A stretch of 6,584 bases of DNA, taken from JBEKHI01 sp050012355. GTDB lineage: Bacteria > Actinomycetota > Actinomycetes > Streptosporangiales > Streptosporangiaceae. Position 1 is the first letter of the stretch. Each line of letters begins with the position of its first letter. Shown in pieces: positions 1 through 4,909 of the stretch. A program made the position numbers and the translations under genes. The stretch covers positions 1 through 6,584 of the forward strand of contig JBEKHI010000444.1 of assembly GCA_050012355.1 (NCBI GenBank), in the 5' to 3' direction. Below the pieces are notes generated by a model. It was given only the letters and a program-made list of their open reading frames with translations. It was not told where the DNA came from and made no database searches.

Positions 1-336
1 CTTCCGCGCCCATGGCGGCAGGATCGCCGAGGAGAACCGCTGCCGCTGCCCGGTGTCCGGGTCGGTGCGCTTGTCGTTGACCCGCGGCGCGGTCACCTCG
101 ACCGCCCCGGCGCTGGTCAGCAGGGTACGGGCCTGCGCGGACCCGTTGCGGACCACCAGCCGGCGACCGTCCTCGTCCCGCAGGTCAGCGAACTGCTCGA
201 TGTACGCGTCGACCTCGGCCTGCAGTGCGGCGGCCAGCATCCGCCGGGCGCCCTCGCGGACGATCTGGTCGATCAGCGACGACTCCGCCTCGCCAGCAGG
301 CAGCACGGAGGAGAAGCCAGGGACTATGGTTGGCAT
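1..336 (-). CDS. IS256/mutator-family transposase, N-terminal part (runs off left edge)
   Basis: This is the first 112 codons of a DDE transposase of the IS256 (mutator) family, which cuts and pastes its own insertion sequence. The frame is open from ATG at 336-334 to the window edge. Residues about 21-112 carry the N-terminal signature of the actinobacterial IS256 subgroup as I know it: a stretch starting REGARRMLAAAL, then EVDAYI, DEDGRRLVVRNG, a GAVEVTAPRVNDKR core and SSAILPPWARK at the edge. The catalytic D, D and E residues would lie beyond position 1, so whether the enzyme is intact cannot be judged. The start is supported by a purine-rich GGGAAGG about 9 bases upstream and by the expected short N-terminus. 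Family assignment is from recognised motifs, not a search. It is a different copy from the C-terminal scrap at 958-1215, because the order of the two pieces is wrong for one interrupted gene. Confidence 0.9.
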   Translation of the reverse strand, partial: MPTIVPGFSSVLPAGEAESSLIDQIVREGARRMLAAALQAEVDAYIEQFADLRDEDGRRLVVRNGSAQARTLLTSAGAVEVTAPRVNDKRTDPDTGQRQRFSSAILPPWARK

Positions 337-345
337 CGGGTGTGC

Positions 346-424
346 CTTCCCGGCCGGCGTTGGCCCGCCGGCCTTGCTTGATGGACCTCTAAGGATGATC
401 CGGGAAGGTACACCCTCTTCCCGG
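346..424 (-). repeat. Paired hairpins in the transposase leader
   Basis: Two perfect 8-bp inverted repeats lie between the IS end and the transposase start. The first is CCGGGAAG (400-407) with CTTCCCGG (417-424). The second is GGCCGGCG (352-359) with CGCCGGCC (366-373). A further CTTCCCGG at 346-353 repeats the arm of the first hairpin next to the transposase ribosome-binding region, so in the mRNA the two arms could compete for the same CCGGGAAG partner. Hairpins of this kind in IS leaders commonly dampen translation from outside transcripts. That role is inferred here. Confidence 0.5.
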
Positions 425-468
425 CACATCCACAGGTTTCAAGCATTCCTCAACTTTTCCAGTGGGGA

Positions 469-873
469 TCATTGTGTGATGGGCTGGTAGTGGAGCAGGA
501 CATTGCCGGAGGTGAACTGCCGGGTCTTCAGCAGTTGGAGACTGGTCCTGTCGGCTCCTGCGAACAGGGACCTGCCCTGGCCCAGGATGACCGGGCTCAC
601 CATGATCCGCAGTTCGTCGAGCAGGCCTGCCTGCAGCAGGCCGGCGGCCAGCGTCGAGCTGCCCGCGATCACGATGTCCTTGCCGGGTTGCTGCTTGAGC
701 CTGGCCAGTTCTTCTTCGGCATGGTTGCTGATGATCTGCGTGCCGGCCCAGCCGGCCTGTGCCAGCGTCCGCGAGATGACGATCTTGGGGGTGGTGTTCA
801 TCGCCTTCGCGACGTCCGGGTCGGCGTGATAGCCGTCGGCGCTGATGATCATGAACGAGAACATCTTCCGCAC
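469..873 (-). CDS. RibD_C / dihydrofolate-reductase-like protein with internal in-frame deletion
   Basis: A 134-residue protein of the RibD C-terminal/dihydrofolate reductase-like superfamily, NADPH-linked reductases of mostly unknown substrate. The start is GTG at 873-871, with GGAGG four bases upstream. Residues 1-16 (MRKMFSFMIISADGYH) match the family's first beta strand. The next residues (DPDVAKAMNTTPKIVISRTL) match a segment that in normal members comes some 50 residues later. The C-terminal two thirds is well preserved: KQQPGKDIVIAGSS, LLDELRIMVSPVILGQGRSLF, LLKTRQFTSGNVLLHYQP. Usual family length is about 180-195. The missing block normally holds the acidic/tryptophan segment and the FGRxTYE helix, part of the active-site and cofactor pocket, so the product is probably inactive although the frame is open. 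It sits between two IS256 remnants, which suggests decay by recombination. The family call is firm; the deletion is judged from memory of relatives. Confidence 0.85.
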   Translation of the reverse strand: MRKMFSFMIISADGYHADPDVAKAMNTTPKIVISRTLAQAGWAGTQIISNHAEEELARLKQQPGKDIVIAGSSTLAAGLLQAGLLDELRIMVSPVILGQGRSLFAGADRTSLQLLKTRQFTSGNVLLHYQPITQ

Positions 874-918
874 GGGTCCTCCAGCGTGGTCGCTTCGTGC
901 CGCTGACGGTGTAGACGG

Positions 919-934
919 CCCCGGAGTCCCGGGG
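919..934 (-). terminator. Short GC hairpin downstream of the transposase scrap
   Basis: CCCCGG (919-924) and CCGGGG (929-934) form a 6-bp stem with a 4-base loop (AGTC). It lies 24 bases after the stop of the 958-1215 frame and before the ribosome-binding site of the reductase gene. There is no T tract, so it is at best a weak terminator. The rest of the 874-957 gap shows nothing recognisable; no match to the IS end at 441-468 was seen. Confidence 0.25.
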
Positions 935-957
935 TCATCGCCGAGCGGCAGGGATCT

Positions 958-1215
958 TCAGGCGGCCTCGCCGGGCCGCTCGGCGAGCGTGCCGTTGACG
1001 AAGACCGCGCCGGCCCGGACGAGCGCGACCAGGTGCGGTGCGCTGACCATCCGCCAGCGCCGCTGCGCGGACTCGATGAGCTTGAACGCCATCGCCAGCC
1101 CGGCGGCCTGCGGCCCGTGGCCCTTGGTGATCTTCGTCCGCAGCCTGACCGTGGCGAAGGCCGGCTCGACCGGATTGGCCGTGCGCAGGCGGTGCTCGTT
1201 TGAGGACTGTGACAT
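958..1215 (-). pseudogene. C-terminal remnant of an IS256-family transposase
   Basis: An 85-codon open frame matching the last fifth of the actinobacterial IS256 transposase subgroup. RLRTANPVEPAFATVRLRTK corresponds to the conserved segment usually written LRTTNPIESTFATVRLRTK; the E after NPV is the family's third catalytic residue. It is followed by KITKGHGPQAAG, MAFKLIESAQRRWR and APHLVALVRAG, then ERP near the end. Full-length members are around 400 or more residues, so the first four fifths, including both catalytic aspartates, is gone. The ATG at 1215-1213 has no clear ribosome-binding site and appears fortuitous: MSQSSNE is not conserved, while homology begins at about EHRLRT. It starts only 9 bases after the monooxygenase stop, so the monooxygenase transcript probably runs into it. 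It is likely the scar of an older IS copy truncated at its 5' side. Confidence 0.85.
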
Positions 1216-1224
1216 GCGGGTGGT

Positions 1225-2364
1225 TCAGGGCTCGCTGACCAGCGGCGCGAAGGATGCCACGCTGATGTCCTCCCAGTGGGGTATGACGCCGAGTCGCTGC
1301 TCGAGCGGCAGCGCGGCCAGCTGGTTTCGCATGGCGGTGGTCTCCTGCACATGGCGGACGCGTGGGAGCCGGCGGGCAGCGAACCGGCGCAGCGCGCCGC
1401 CGATGGCGCCGTGCCGCGGGTCCCGGCCCAGCTCCTGGGCGAGTACCAGGGCATCCTCGGCGGCCATAGCGGCACCTTGCGCCATGCTGGGTGTGGCCGC
1501 GTGCCAGGCGTCCCCGATCAGCACGACCCGCCCGGCTACCGGATCTTCGGTCCAGGCCGTGTCGGCGGCGCTGAACTGGACCGGGTCATCGTCGGTCACC
1601 TGGTCCAGCACGGCGGCGGCAACCCCGGTGGCGTCGGTGAACCGGTCCCGCACCCGGGCGGCCCGGCCCGCGGGCTCGTCGTGGAACGGAGCCTGGTGGC
1701 TCACCCCGGCCCCCCAGTACGCCAGCCCGTTGCCGACCGGGATGATGACCAGGTTCCCGGCCTGGCACAGCGTCAGCGTCCAGTCCGCGAGGCCGGGCGG
1801 ACAGGGCACGATGCCCCGCCACCACGACTCACCGCCGTAGCGGACGGCCGCATCTGGCCACAGCAGCCCGCGTACCGCCGAGCCCGCCCCGTCGGCCCCG
1901 ACAACCAGGTCGTAGCCGGCCGTGTCACCGTCATCGAACGTCGCGTGCACCATGGCGCCGTCAACCGTGAGTCCGGCCAGCCGGGCGCCCATCCGCACCG
2001 GCACCAGCGCGGCGTCCAGCAGGATCTGCTGTATCAGCGACCGGTGGATCGCGATCGACGGGCCGATCGCCGGCCAGACCTTCTCCAGCCGGGCCACCGA
2101 CTCCACCGATCCGTCACCGCTGCGGACCCGTAGCCGGCTGATGGTGTGGCCGCGGCATGTCACGGCATCCAGCATGCCGAGCGCGGCCAGCGCCCGGATC
2201 CCGTTCGCCGGGATGAACAACCCGGTGCCGGTGACGTCGAGGTCTTGGCGCTGCTCGGCGCTGCTCACCGCCCAGCCCAGCTCACGGATAGCCCCGGCCA
2301 CCGCCAGCCCTGCGATGCCGGCGCCCACGACTAGTACCTGCGGAATGTGATTGTCGCTGTTCAT
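1225..2364 (-). CDS. FAD-dependent monooxygenase (PHBH/salicylate-hydroxylase-like)
   Basis: A 379-residue group A flavoprotein monooxygenase, which uses FAD, NAD(P)H and O2 to hydroxylate, usually, aromatic compounds in the cytoplasm. All hallmark motifs are present: GAGIAG at residues 14-19 (Rossmann ADP site), E37 for the ribose, the IHRSLIQQIL segment near 106-115, DLVVGADGAGSAVR at 152-165 (DG motif), and VVLIGDAWHAATPSMAQGAA from 280 (GD motif), followed by EDALVLA. Length is normal for single-domain members. Substrate cannot be read off; relatives include salicylate hydroxylases, polyketide-tailoring hydroxylases and antibiotic-inactivating enzymes. The ATG at 2364 is chosen because the Rossmann strand begins ten residues later. 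The in-frame GTG at 2373 is a serious alternative, since it falls about 34 bases after the TGTCAC element and would suit a leaderless transcript. The frame stays open up to 2484, but that extension crosses the promoter. The gene lies 88 bases behind the regulator and has its own repeat-bearing promoter. Confidence 0.92.
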   Translation of the reverse strand: MNSDNHIPQVLVVGAGIAGLAVAGAIRELGWAVSSAEQRQDLDVTGTGLFIPANGIRALAALGMLDAVTCRGHTISRLRVRSGDGSVESVARLEKVWPAIGPSIAIHRSLIQQILLDAALVPVRMGARLAGLTVDGAMVHATFDDGDTAGYDLVVGADGAGSAVRGLLWPDAAVRYGGESWWRGIVPCPPGLADWTLTLCQAGNLVIIPVGNGLAYWGAGVSHQAPFHDEPAGRAARVRDRFTDATGVAAAVLDQVTDDDPVQFSAADTAWTEDPVAGRVVLIGDAWHAATPSMAQGAAMAAEDALVLAQELGRDPRHGAIGGALRRFAARRLPRVRHVQETTAMRNQLAALPLEQRLGVIPHWEDISVASFAPLVSEP

Positions 2365-2434
2365 GCTGTTCACCGTCGCAGGGCAGGCGGCGGCTCGGGA
2401 AGTGACAGCACCCTGGCACCGCCCTGACATCCGG
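2342..2434 (-). repeat. Promoter/start repeat, monooxygenase copy (inverted partner at 4805-4896)
   Basis: Read on the minus strand, this 93-bp stretch aligns with 4805-4896 on the plus strand with one 1-base gap. By hand count 73 of 92 aligned positions agree. Blocks of identity include CCGGATGTCAGG, TGTCACTTCCCG, GCCGCCGCC, GTGAAC and CACATTCC. The copy covers the heptamer repeats, the leader and the first seven or so codons of the monooxygenase. The two copies are in inverted orientation on either side of the regulator gene. Confidence 0.85.
2398..2430 (-). promoter_or_regulatory. Three-unit 11-bp operator upstream of the monooxygenase
   Basis: On the minus strand three 11-bp units run head to tail: ATGTCAGGGCG (2430-2420), GTGCCAGGGTG (2419-2409) and CTGTCACTTCC (2408-2398). 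The pattern is a TGTCAGG-type heptamer with 4-bp spacers, so all units face the same side of the helix, as in SARP-type activator sites. It ends 33 bases before ATG 2364. No convincing -10 hexamer is visible downstream. Confidence 0.7.
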
Positions 2435-2443
2435 CCCAGGGCT

Positions 2444-2459
2444 GGCCTGGAGTCAGGCC
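2444..2459 (-). terminator. Small hairpin across the regulator stop codon
   Basis: GGCCTG (2444-2449) and CAGGCC (2454-2459) form a perfect 6-bp stem with a 4-base loop; the stem contains part of the regulator's TGA stop (2453-2455). There is no U tract. It could weakly end or attenuate the regulator transcript before the separate monooxygenase promoter, but the function is uncertain. Confidence 0.25.
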
Positions 2460-4744
2460 GGCGGCGCGGTGTCGCTGAGGGCAAGCTCCAGGGCTTCGGC
2501 GGGAGCTAGTGCGGCGCCGTGCTGGCGCTCGGCCCGGAATCGGTCCTCGCCGAGCGCGGTGCTGACGGCGGAGACCAGCGCCTGGTGTTCGCGGTCGAGC
2601 GCGGGCAGGAGCCTGGTGCCGCTGGCGTCGAAGCGGGCCGCGGCGGCGCCTAGGAGGTTCGCGGCGCGTACGTGGTGTCCTTCGGCGCCTGCCGCCAGGG
2701 CCAGGCCAAACAGGCAGGTCGCGGTCATGAGCGGGTCGGAGATGCGCTGGAATTCGCGTAGTGCCTGCCTGAGCAGCCGTGCCGCGGCTTGCGTGTTGCC
2801 GCGTGCGAGTTCGAGCTGTGCCACGAACATCTGGGAGGTGCCAAGCCGGTAGGGCGCCCGGATCTGTTCAGCGATCGCCAGCGCCGTCCGCTGATGGGCC
2901 TCGGCGTCTTCCAGGTTCCCGGCCAAGTAGGCGGTCAGGCCGAGGTTGACCAGCGCCATATGCTGGCCCACCAGCCAGCCCGCGGCGCGCCATATGCCCA
3001 GCGCGTCGGTGAGCACCGCGCTGACGCGACCATGGTCCTGATCGCCGCTCCATGATCCGGCCACACCTAGGCCAGTCAGGGCTAGGCCCAAGGTCCTGAT
3101 GTCACCGGCCGTCCGGCTGAGCCGGACCGCTTCCTCCAGCAGCGGCCGGGCTGTCTGGTGATCGCCGCGCTGGAACGCCAGCCAGCCCGCGGCCCGCAAC
3201 GCCGTCGCGCGCACCGCGGGTTCGGGCTGAGCCTGATCTATCAGCGCGAGCACCTCGCTGGACCAGGCGCGAGCTTCGCGGTGACGGCCTCGCCGCAGCC
3301 AGTACCACTGCAATGAGCCCAGCAACTGGCCGGCGAAATCGGGCTCCTGCTGGTCAATGGCCCAGCGCAGCGCGGCGCGCATGTTGTCCTGCTCGGCATC
3401 GAGGCGCTCCAGCCATTCGACCTGGCCCGCGTTCTCCAGGCCCGCCGCGCCTTCATCGGCGAGCGCCGTCGCCCATTCCGCGTGGCGGCGCTGGGCCGGT
3501 CCGGTCCCGCCGGACAGCTCCAGCTGTTCGCGCGCGTACTCGGCGACGCTGGCCTGCATCTGCCACCGGGCCTGCGGGCCCGGGCCCGACTCTGCCAGCA
3601 GGCTCTGCTCGGCCAGAGAGGCCAGCCGTCCCAGCAGTGACGCCCCGTGGCCAGGGCCGCAGACAACCTCGATGGCCTCCAGCGTGCAGCCACCCTCGAA
3701 GACCGCCAGCTCAGCGAATAGCCGACGCTCCTCTTCGTCCAGCAGCTGGTAGCTCCAGTCGATCGTGGCCCGGATAGTGCGCTGCCGCTCGGGCAGGTCC
3801 CGCGGACCATCGGCCAGCAGCTGGAGTTGCTGGCCGAGCCGTCGCAGCAACGCGGCCGGGGGCAGCAGCCGGACCCGGGCCGCCGCGAGCTCGATGGCAA
3901 GCGGCATCCTGTCCAGCCGATCGCATACCTCACCGATCGCATCCTGGGCGGCCGCATCCGGGGCGAAGCCCGTATCGACCGACTGGGCCCGCTCGGTGAA
4001 CAGCTCGACGGCCGCCGCGCCGGACAAGCCCGGGACGCGGAACTGGCGTTCAATCCGCAGCCGGAGCGCGATACGGCTGGTCGTCAGGACCGTGACGGAC
4101 GGGCACGCGGCGGCCAGTTCGGCGACCGCGACTCCCGCGGGCAGCACATGCTCGAAATTGTCCAGCACCAGCAGGACATTGCGGGCGGCGAGGTAACCCG
4201 CCAGCCGGGGCAGCAGCTCGGCCCGGGTCGGGTCATGCAACCCGAAGGCGCTCGCCACGGTGGCCATGACCAGCCGGGGATCCCGCAGCGAGGCCAGCGG
4301 CACGACCACCACACCGTCGGTGAACCCGCCCCGGATCGCCGCTGCGGCGGCGAAGGCCAGGCTGGTCTTGCCGACACCGCCCGGACCAGTCAGCGTCAGG
4401 ATCCGCACATCGGGCCGCTCCAGAAGCCCGGTCACCGCCGGCAGCTCACGCTCGCGCCCGATCAGCGGCGCGGAGGCCACCGGCATCGCAGGCAGCGGCA
4501 CGAGTCCGGCCTGCGGCTCCCGCCCGGCCCGCGATACCAGCAACGCCCGGGCATTCGCGTCCAGCTCCAGCGCGTCTGCCAGCAGCCTCAGCGTGAACGC
4601 CCGCGGGTTCTTGCGCCGCCCCGTCTCCAGCGCGGCCACCGCGTCCGGGCTCAGGCCAGCCCGCTCGGCGAGGGCTGCCTGAGAGAACCCGGCGGCCACC
4701 CGCAGCCGCCGCAGCAACGCGCCGAATCCCTCGGCATCACCCAC
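2453..4744 (-). CDS. XRE-type HTH / NB-ARC ATPase / TPR regulator (STAND family)
   Basis: A 763-residue cytoplasmic transcription regulator of the STAND (signal-transduction ATPase) type. Residues about 7-62 are a Cro/C1-XRE helix-turn-helix (LLRRLRVAAGFSQAALAERA, then SPDAVAALETGRRKNP). Residues about 93-340 form an NB-ARC-like ATPase: Walker A GPGGVGKT at 120-127, Walker B VLLVLDNFEHVL at 190-201, a TTSR sensor at 221-224, RMPLAIELAAAR at 279-290, then a winged-helix part (RATIDWSYQLLDEEERRLF). The rest, roughly 400-745, is helical TPR-like repeats rich in ALRAAG, ALTGLG, ALVNLGL and ARGNTQAAARLL, probably the signal-sensing part. It lacks the BTAD and OmpR-like domains of AfsR and the LuxR C-terminal HTH of MalT-like regulators. 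The start is GTG at 4744 with AGGAAG about 5 bases upstream. It lies between its two presumed targets; a two-unit site at 4769-4790 suggests autoregulation. The ligand is unknown. Confidence 0.92.
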   Translation of the reverse strand: MGDAEGFGALLRRLRVAAGFSQAALAERAGLSPDAVAALETGRRKNPRAFTLRLLADALELDANARALLVSRAGREPQAGLVPLPAMPVASAPLIGRERELPAVTGLLERPDVRILTLTGPGGVGKTSLAFAAAAAIRGGFTDGVVVVPLASLRDPRLVMATVASAFGLHDPTRAELLPRLAGYLAARNVLLVLDNFEHVLPAGVAVAELAAACPSVTVLTTSRIALRLRIERQFRVPGLSGAAAVELFTERAQSVDTGFAPDAAAQDAIGEVCDRLDRMPLAIELAAARVRLLPPAALLRRLGQQLQLLADGPRDLPERQRTIRATIDWSYQLLDEEERRLFAELAVFEGGCTLEAIEVVCGPGHGASLLGRLASLAEQSLLAESGPGPQARWQMQASVAEYAREQLELSGGTGPAQRRHAEWATALADEGAAGLENAGQVEWLERLDAEQDNMRAALRWAIDQQEPDFAGQLLGSLQWYWLRRGRHREARAWSSEVLALIDQAQPEPAVRATALRAAGWLAFQRGDHQTARPLLEEAVRLSRTAGDIRTLGLALTGLGVAGSWSGDQDHGRVSAVLTDALGIWRAAGWLVGQHMALVNLGLTAYLAGNLEDAEAHQRTALAIAEQIRAPYRLGTSQMFVAQLELARGNTQAAARLLRQALREFQRISDPLMTATCLFGLALAAGAEGHHVRAANLLGAAAARFDASGTRLLPALDREHQALVSAVSTALGEDRFRAERQHGAALAPAEALELALSDTAPPA

Positions 4745-4768
4745 AAGTTCTTCCTACCCCCAGCGGAC

Positions 4769-4790
4769 GGAAATGTCAGGAGCCTGACGG
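4769..4790 (-). promoter_or_regulatory. Two-unit operator upstream of the regulator gene
   Basis: On the minus strand CCGTCAGGCTC (4790-4780) and CTGACATTTCC (4779-4769) lie one 11-bp period apart and resemble the last two units of the monooxygenase and lectin operators (same AGGCTC and TTCC ends). The same bases also read as a perfect inverted repeat, GTCAGG (4775-4780) AG CCTGAC (4783-4788). The site ends only 24 bases before the GTG start, so a protein bound here would more likely repress the regulator than activate it. That is inference. Confidence 0.55.
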
Positions 4791-4804
4791 ACGATATCCC
4801 CGGC

Positions 4805-4896
4805 CCGGATGTCAGGCTCATGTCAGGGCGGTGTCACTTCCCGGCCGCCGCCAGCCGCGCGAGGGTGAACGGCATCAGCAACCAACTTCACATTCC
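4805..4896 (+). repeat. Promoter/start repeat, lectin copy (inverted partner at 2342-2434)
   Basis: This is the plus-strand partner of the monooxygenase promoter repeat, about 79% identical over 92 bp by hand. It includes a GTGAAC at 4865-4870 that corresponds to the GTG/ATG start region of the monooxygenase, and a CACATTCC at 4889-4896 that there encodes His-Ile-Pro. The monooxygenase ATG corresponds to ATC here. Similarity stops just before the lectin's own ribosome-binding site. Confidence 0.85.
4809..4841 (+). promoter_or_regulatory. Three-unit 11-bp operator upstream of the lectin gene
   Basis: Three direct 11-bp units: ATGTCAGGCTC (4809-4819), ATGTCAGGGCG (4820-4830) and GTGTCACTTCC (4831-4841). 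The heptamer TGTCAGG is perfect in the first two units and changes to TGTCACT in the third, exactly as in the monooxygenase operator. It ends 68 bases before the lectin ATG, giving a leader of about 40 bases if transcription begins near 4867. No clear -10 box is seen. The divergent regulator start is 65 bases away on the other side. Confidence 0.7.
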
Positions 4897-4897
4897 A

Positions 4898-4903
4898 GGG
4901 GGA
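4898..4903 (+). promoter_or_regulatory. Ribosome-binding site that decides the lectin start
   Basis: GGGGGA lies 6 bases before ATG 4910, with an adjacent GTG at 4907. It favours 4907/4910 over the upstream in-frame GTG at 4865, which has only GCGAGG in front of it and would add 15 residues before the signal peptide. Confidence 0.7.
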
Positions 4904-4909
4904 AACGTG

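Larger units (their letters stand above)
1..468 (-). mobile_element. Insertion sequence of the IS256 family, right end (partial; outer boundary approximate)
   Basis: The transposase at 1-336 reads leftward, so 337 to about 468 should be the 5' leader and right terminal inverted repeat of the element. The A-rich strand 441-468, read inward on the minus strand (GATCCCCACTGGAAAAGTTG and onward), looks like an IS256-type end, but the other end is outside the window. The terminal repeat and target duplication therefore cannot be confirmed. The outer limit is bounded by the stop codon of the neighbouring reductase gene (469-471), whose C-terminus looks normal, so the element probably inserted just downstream of that gene. 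Confidence 0.6.

Noticed and set aside
1..1215. A single IS256 transposase gene interrupted by the reductase gene
   Set aside because: Both pieces are on the minus strand, but the N-terminal piece is downstream of the C-terminal one, the wrong order for one split gene.
849..1475. 208-codon minus-strand open frame overlapping three genes
   Set aside because: It lies out of frame across the monooxygenase 3' end, the transposase scrap and the reductase start; it is S/R/P-rich with no domain.
845..1840. 331-codon plus-strand open frame
   Set aside because: It is antisense to the monooxygenase and transposase scrap, and the translation is A/S/R/P-rich with no motifs, as expected for a shadow frame in high-GC DNA.
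2365..2484. 40-residue N-terminal extension of the monooxygenase
   Set aside because: The extension translates the promoter repeats and overlaps the regulator's end; the Rossmann fold starts normally from ATG 2364 (or GTG 2373).
2453..4744. Regulator as a SARP/AfsR protein, suggested by the 11-bp operator repeats
   Set aside because: There is no OmpR-type DNA-binding domain and no BTAD; the N-terminus is clearly an XRE-type helix-turn-helix.
4809..4841. CRISPR or tandem-repeat array
   Set aside because: Only three 11-bp units with no unique spacers of CRISPR length; position and duplication point to an operator.
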